Assembly (NCBI GenBank): GCA_021817355.1 | Contig: JAKAVI010000341.1 | Location: 1-16,661, forward strand | DNA length: 16,661 nt | Direction: 5' to 3' | From: Pseudomonadota bacterium | GTDB taxonomy: Bacteria > Pseudomonadota > Alphaproteobacteria > Micropepsales > Micropepsaceae | Shown: in pieces, positions 13,719 through 16,661 of the stretch | Numbering within the stretch: position 1 is the stretch's first letter | Layout: the number at the start of each line of letters is the position of its first letter | Notes under the pieces: generated by a model | Databases searched by the model: none | What the model was told of the DNA's origin: nothing | What the model saw: only the letters and a program-made list of their open reading frames with translations | Made by a program: the position numbers and the translations under genes

Positions 13719-14816
13719 ATGGGATTTAAATGCGGCATTGTTGGACTTCCCAACGTCGGTAAGTCCACGCTCTTCAACGCCCTCACCGAGACGGCGGCTG
13801 CCCAGGCTGCCAACTATCCCTTCTGCACCATCGAGCCCAATGTCGGCGATGTTGCGGTCCCCGACAGGCGGCTTGAGGCCCTGGCACAGATCGCGCAGTC
13901 CAAAGAGATCATTCCCACCCGCATTACCTTCGTCGATATCGCCGGGCTGGTGCGTGGTGCCTCCAAAGGCGAAGGCCTTGGCAATCAGTTTCTCGCCAAT
14001 ATCCGCGAGGTCGACGCCATCGTCCATGTGCTGCGCTGCTTCGAAGACAGCGATATCACCCATGTCGAGAACCGCATTGATCCTATCGGCGATGCCGACA
14101 CCGTCGAGACCGAGCTCATGCTCAGTGATCTCGACAGTCTGGAACGGCGCATCGTTCCCCTCGAGAAAAAGGCCAAGGCCGGCGACAAGCTCGCCCAGGA
14201 GCAGTTTGCCCTGATGGCAAAAGCGGTGACACTCCTGCGTGCGGGCAAGCCCGCGCGCCTTGCTGAACTGAGTGCCGAAGAGCGCGAGCCCTATCGCCAG
14301 CTCGGCCTTCTGACGCAAAAGCCGGTCCTTTATGTCTGCAATGTCGAAGAAGGCGCGGCCGCAACCGGCAATGCCTTCAGCGCCCGTGTCGAGGCCAGGG
14401 CCCGCACCGAAGGCGCGGCCAGCATCGTCATCTCTGCCCGCATCGAAGAGGAACTGGCGCAGCTGCCCGCCTCCGAGCGCGCAGACTTTCTCGCCAGCCT
14501 CGGCCTTGAGGAGCCCGGCCTCGACCGCCTCATCCGCACCGGCTACGAGCTTCTGGGGCTCGTCACCTTCTTCACCGCCGGACCCAAGGAAACAAGGGCC
14601 TGGACCCTCACCAAGGGTTCGCGCGCGCCCCAGGCCGCTGGCGTCATTCACAGCGACTTCGAACAGGGCTTCATCCGTGCCGAAACCATCGCCTATGCCG
14701 ATTATATCGCGCACAAGGGCGAGGCCGGGGCCCGCGATGCGGGCAAATTCCGCCTCGAAGGCAAGGATTATGTGGTCCAGGATGGCGATGTGATGCATTT
14801 TCGCTTCAACACCTGA
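13719..14816 (+). CDS. ychF: Redox-regulated ATPase YchF (Obg-family, OLA1-like)
   Basis: This 365-residue protein has the usual length. The G domain starts at residue 3 with G1 loop GLPNVGKSTLFNAL (8-21), the switch/G3 region FVDIAGLVRGASKGEGLGNQFL, and a G4 position reading VCNVEEG, the altered motif that gives YchF ATP rather than GTP preference. A coiled-coil insertion lies around 130-165 (ETELMLSDLDSLERRIVPLEKKAKAGDKLAQEQ). The C-terminal TGS domain ends with DYIAHKGEAGARDAGKFRLEGKDYVVQDGDVMHFRFNT. YchF associates with ribosomes and influences translation and oxidative stress responses. It starts six bases after pth, with GGATG as a modest Shine-Dalgarno. The neighbour order is conserved in alphaproteobacteria. 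Confidence 0.97.
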   Translation: MGFKCGIVGLPNVGKSTLFNALTETAAAQAANYPFCTIEPNVGDVAVPDRRLEALAQIAQSKEIIPTRITFVDIAGLVRGASKGEGLGNQFLANIREVDAIVHVLRCFEDSDITHVENRIDPIGDADTVETELMLSDLDSLERRIVPLEKKAKAGDKLAQEQFALMAKAVTLLRAGKPARLAELSAEEREPYRQLGLLTQKPVLYVCNVEEGAAATGNAFSARVEARARTEGAASIVISARIEEELAQLPASERADFLASLGLEEPGLDRLIRTGYELLGLVTFFTAGPKETRAWTLTKGSRAPQAAGVIHSDFEQGFIRAETIAYADYIAHKGEAGARDAGKFRLEGKDYVVQDGDVMHFRFNT

Positions 14817-14864
14817 GGTCATGTAGGTCACACTCTTGGGGCCAAGGCGCCACAGGAGGAATAC

Positions 14865-15518
14865 ATGCCCCGGTTGCAAGAGGTTGCGCGCAGCAAGGTA
14901 AGCGACAAGACCATCCTGCGCTATTACGATCTTCTCTTTGGGCCTGACCGGGATCCTGTCGCAGAGCCAGGAACCGCAACCGGTACACCCGGTAACTGGT
15001 GGACCGTGTTTGCCCTGGTGCCCGACATTTTCGATCATGCCGTGCGCGGCTTTGCTCTTTACCGCAATCCCGAACGCAAGCTCGATCCGGTGCTGCGCGA
15101 ACTGGCGCAGACCCGCGCTGGCTGGGCGGTGGGCAGCCAGTTCGTCTTTTCCCAGCATTGCAAATCCTTGCGCGGACTTGGCGTTGGCGAAGACAAGATC
15201 GCCGCCGTGCCGTCGTGGCAGACCGCATCCTGCTTTGATGACAAGGAACGGGCAGTGCTCGCCTATGCCGATTATCTCGTCACGGCACGCGGGCGCATAC
15301 CCGATGGCGTCTTTGCCACACTCAAGAGCTTCCTCAGCGATGAGGCAATCCTCGAGCTGACCTACATTACCGCGCTCTACGACATGCACGCGGTGATGAG
15401 CCGGGCCCTGCGCCTCGAATTTGATGACCGCGATGATCCCGTCACCGAAGTGGGCGCCCCTCAAGGCTTCAGTGCCCGCGATTTTCTCGATACCCGACAA
15501 AAGCCCAAAGCAGAGTGA
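14865..15518 (+). CDS. Carboxymuconolactone decarboxylase-fold protein (CMD/AhpD superfamily), copy 2
   Basis: This 217-residue paralogue of the protein at 3151-3810 shares the MPRL start, the AEPGTATGTPGNWWTVFALVP block, FDHAV, LDPVLREL, the GSQFVFSQHCK motif and the RALRLEFDD tail. Glu79 and His98 occupy the conserved CMD positions; again there is no CxxC, so AhpD-like peroxidase chemistry is not expected. AGGAGG seven bases before the ATG supports the start. It follows ychF by 48 bp with no terminator seen, so it may be carried on the housekeeping transcript. Unlike copy 1 it has no reductase partner. The function is unknown; a decarboxylase, lactonase or isomerase-like role is inference from the fold. 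Confidence 0.9.
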   Translation: MPRLQEVARSKVSDKTILRYYDLLFGPDRDPVAEPGTATGTPGNWWTVFALVPDIFDHAVRGFALYRNPERKLDPVLRELAQTRAGWAVGSQFVFSQHCKSLRGLGVGEDKIAAVPSWQTASCFDDKERAVLAYADYLVTARGRIPDGVFATLKSFLSDEAILELTYITALYDMHAVMSRALRLEFDDRDDPVTEVGAPQGFSARDFLDTRQKPKAE

Positions 15519-15871
15519 GTTTTCAGGAAGTTCCTGACCGCCGGTTCACCTTGGACCGCGCCTCACTGATACAGACCGCCTGCTCAGCAGGGCCGGAGGC
15601 GTTGCGGCGCGCTTTATTAGACCCCTAGCAATCAGAAAATCTGGAGCATCCAGTTCGTCTGCCAAAAACACAAATTCAAGGACAACTCTATCCAAATCAC
15701 AGATGCCACCCAGCCCACAAAAGCCTGAAAATCTGTTCATCAAAAGCCAGCGCCACTCTTAATAGAACAGGCGAAATGGTTCGACGAAGCCTGCACCATT
15801 TTTTCGTTGAACACTCGGCGAAGTCCAACTAATTACCAATTCGGACGTTTAGTCGGCAATGACAAACCCAA
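15519..15871. other. Gene-free gap between CMD copy 2 and the MarR gene
   Basis: This 353-bp stretch contains no supported gene; a 65-residue minus-strand frame (15546-15743) has no recognisable features. CAGGAA-G-TTCCTG (15524-15536), just after the CMD stop, is a 13-bp palindrome. The region is lower in GC than its neighbours. The MarR promoter and operator should be within the last 100 bp, but no confident boxes were found. Confidence 0.4.
15774..15804 (+). terminator. Weak candidate intrinsic terminator
   Basis: AAATGGT (15774-15780) pairs with ACCATTT (15795-15801) around a 14-nt loop and runs directly into TTTTTT (15799-15804). The stem is AT-rich and the loop long, and it lies ~250 bp beyond the upstream stop codon, so its role is uncertain. 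Confidence 0.25.
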
Positions 15872-16333
15872 ATGCTGAGTCCTAACTACTTGATCGTGCC
15901 TCTCCTGGAAGCGTTTTATTGGTTCGACGAGGGGCTGCAAAACTACCTGCGCCAACAAGGATGGTCCGAGGTCACCCGTCCACAGTCGATGATCATGGTG
16001 AATGTCGTTCTGGGCGTGACGAAATCCTCGGAGATCGCTCGCCGACTGGGGATTAGTCGTCAGGCCGTCCATTCCACCATCGAACAGATGGTCGCCATGG
16101 ATCTTCTTACCCTTGAGGAAGACCCTAACGACCGGCGATCGAAGGTGATCGGGATCAGTCAGCTAGGCAACCGCCGGCGGCAGGATGCCCAACGGGCGAT
16201 GAGGCATCTCACCAAAGAACTGGCACGGCGCATCGGCAAGAAGAATGTAGAAAATCTTATGACCGCGTTCGCGCAGGATTGGGGTGCACCTTTATCGAAA
16301 TTTCCAAAGCCTGCGGGAAACCACAAATCCTAA
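15872..16333 (+). CDS. MarR-family transcriptional regulator
   Basis: This 153-residue protein has the MarR winged-helix architecture. Helices for dimerisation come first (YLIVPLLEAFYWFDEGLQNYLRQQGW). The helix-turn-helix follows at about 52-75 (KSSEIARRLGISRQAVHSTIEQMVAMDLL), then the wing LTLEEDPNDRRSKVIGISQLG with the family's DxRxxK/V pattern and a C-terminal dimerisation helix. Such proteins usually repress nearby detoxification or transport genes and are released by small aromatic or oxidising ligands. The start has no good Shine-Dalgarno. The gene ends six bases before the convergent glutathione S-transferase gene, a possible but not divergent target. Confidence 0.9.
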   Translation: MLSPNYLIVPLLEAFYWFDEGLQNYLRQQGWSEVTRPQSMIMVNVVLGVTKSSEIARRLGISRQAVHSTIEQMVAMDLLTLEEDPNDRRSKVIGISQLGNRRRQDAQRAMRHLTKELARRIGKKNVENLMTAFAQDWGAPLSKFPKPAGNHKS

Positions 16334-16339
16334 CCGTTC

Positions 16340-16661
16340 TCATCGCGGACGCGAAGCCGCCAGCATCCGGTCCCCGAACAGGTTTGACCACTGCTTCGGC
16401 GTCAGGGTCATACGCGCCGAGCCGTAGCTATTGGGCGCGCTGACATCACTGGCTCCAATTCCAGCCGCCACCGCAGGGCGAAGAGCAATCACATCCCACC
16501 AGCGCTTGATGTTCAAAAAATCTGAAATGTCGATCCCGATCAATCCGATCGCACGGATCCACGGCCAGCAGGCTATATCCGCAATCGAATATTCTTCCGC
16601 GAGATATTCTACCTCACCCAGCCGGCTATCCAACACATGGAGAAGCCGGCGCGCTTCATTC
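16340..16661 (-). CDS. Glutathione S-transferase, C-terminal part (runs off right edge)
   Basis: The minus-strand frame enters at the window edge and ends at 16340, showing the last ~106 residues. The GST C-terminal helical domain is visible: LLHVLDSRLGEVEYLAEEYSIADIACWPWIRAI, where S-x-A-D is the conserved N-capping box. It continues NIKRWWDVIALRPAVAAGI. The pattern suits the nu-class/YfcG-YghU-like bacterial GSTs. These enzymes conjugate or reduce substrates with glutathione; the N-terminal thioredoxin-like half with the catalytic residue is outside the window. It is convergent with the MarR gene. An internal ATG at 16636 is not the true start, because the homology continues upstream of it. 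Confidence 0.88.
   Translation of the reverse strand, partial: NEARRLLHVLDSRLGEVEYLAEEYSIADIACWPWIRAIGLIGIDISDFLNIKRWWDVIALRPAVAAGIGASDVSAPNSYGSARMTLTPKQWSNLFGDRMLAASRPR

Noticed and set aside
13713..15500. A 595-codon open frame on the minus strand across ychF and the second CMD-fold gene
   Set aside because: It is fully antisense to two well-supported genes with family motifs. It has no recognisable domain, and long antisense frames are common in GC-rich coding DNA.

Overview
The window looks like chromosomal DNA of a GC-rich alphaproteobacterium. The conserved rplY-pth-ychF block, a large TonB-dependent receptor and several small aromatic or xenobiotic-type enzymes would fit a sphingomonad- or Rhizomicrobium-like lineage, but genus is inference and weak.

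Left block (1-4986): the N-terminal 426 residues of a TonB-dependent outer-membrane receptor run off the left edge. It is divergent from a GcvA-type LysR regulator. Then come a VOC (glyoxalase/extradiol dioxygenase fold) protein on the minus strand, divergent from a carboxymuconolactone-decarboxylase-fold (CMD) protein translationally coupled to an NAD(P)H:FMN reductase, and a SnoaL/NTF2-like small protein behind its own plausible promoter. This resembles an uptake-plus-catabolism cluster with an unknown substrate.

Middle block (about 5000-11660): a scarred accessory island with defence-type genes. In order: ~23-bp tandem repeats that look like a transposon end or operator array; a truncated, frameshifted copy of an abiEii 3' end; a winged-helix/Fic-fold regulator with a degenerate Fic motif and an elaborate repeat array upstream; a 735-bp gene-poor stretch full of palindromes; a complete abiEi-abiEii type IV toxin-antitoxin operon with a strong promoter embedded in repeated operators; an HNH-NACHT (STAND) protein broken by a one-base frameshift and cut off at its C-terminus by what looks like an IS21-type remnant with a Cys-rich accessory ORF and a long hairpin; and a 51-codon ORF missed by ordinary length cutoffs.

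Right block (11666-16661): on the minus strand lies the 3' half of tRNA-Leu(UAA), interrupted after U34 by a 225-nt group I intron of the Azoarcus-like IC3 type. The tRNA 5' half does not form a recognisable acceptor or D arm. The conserved plus-strand set rplY, pth, ychF follows, then a second CMD-fold paralogue of the left-block protein, a gene-free gap, a MarR regulator, and a convergent partial glutathione S-transferase at the right edge.

The strongest items for follow-up are the group I intron in a tRNA-Leu gene with an unpairable 5' half, the repeat arrays controlling the Fic-like and AbiE loci, the dead second abiEii copy, and the decayed HNH-NACHT gene.
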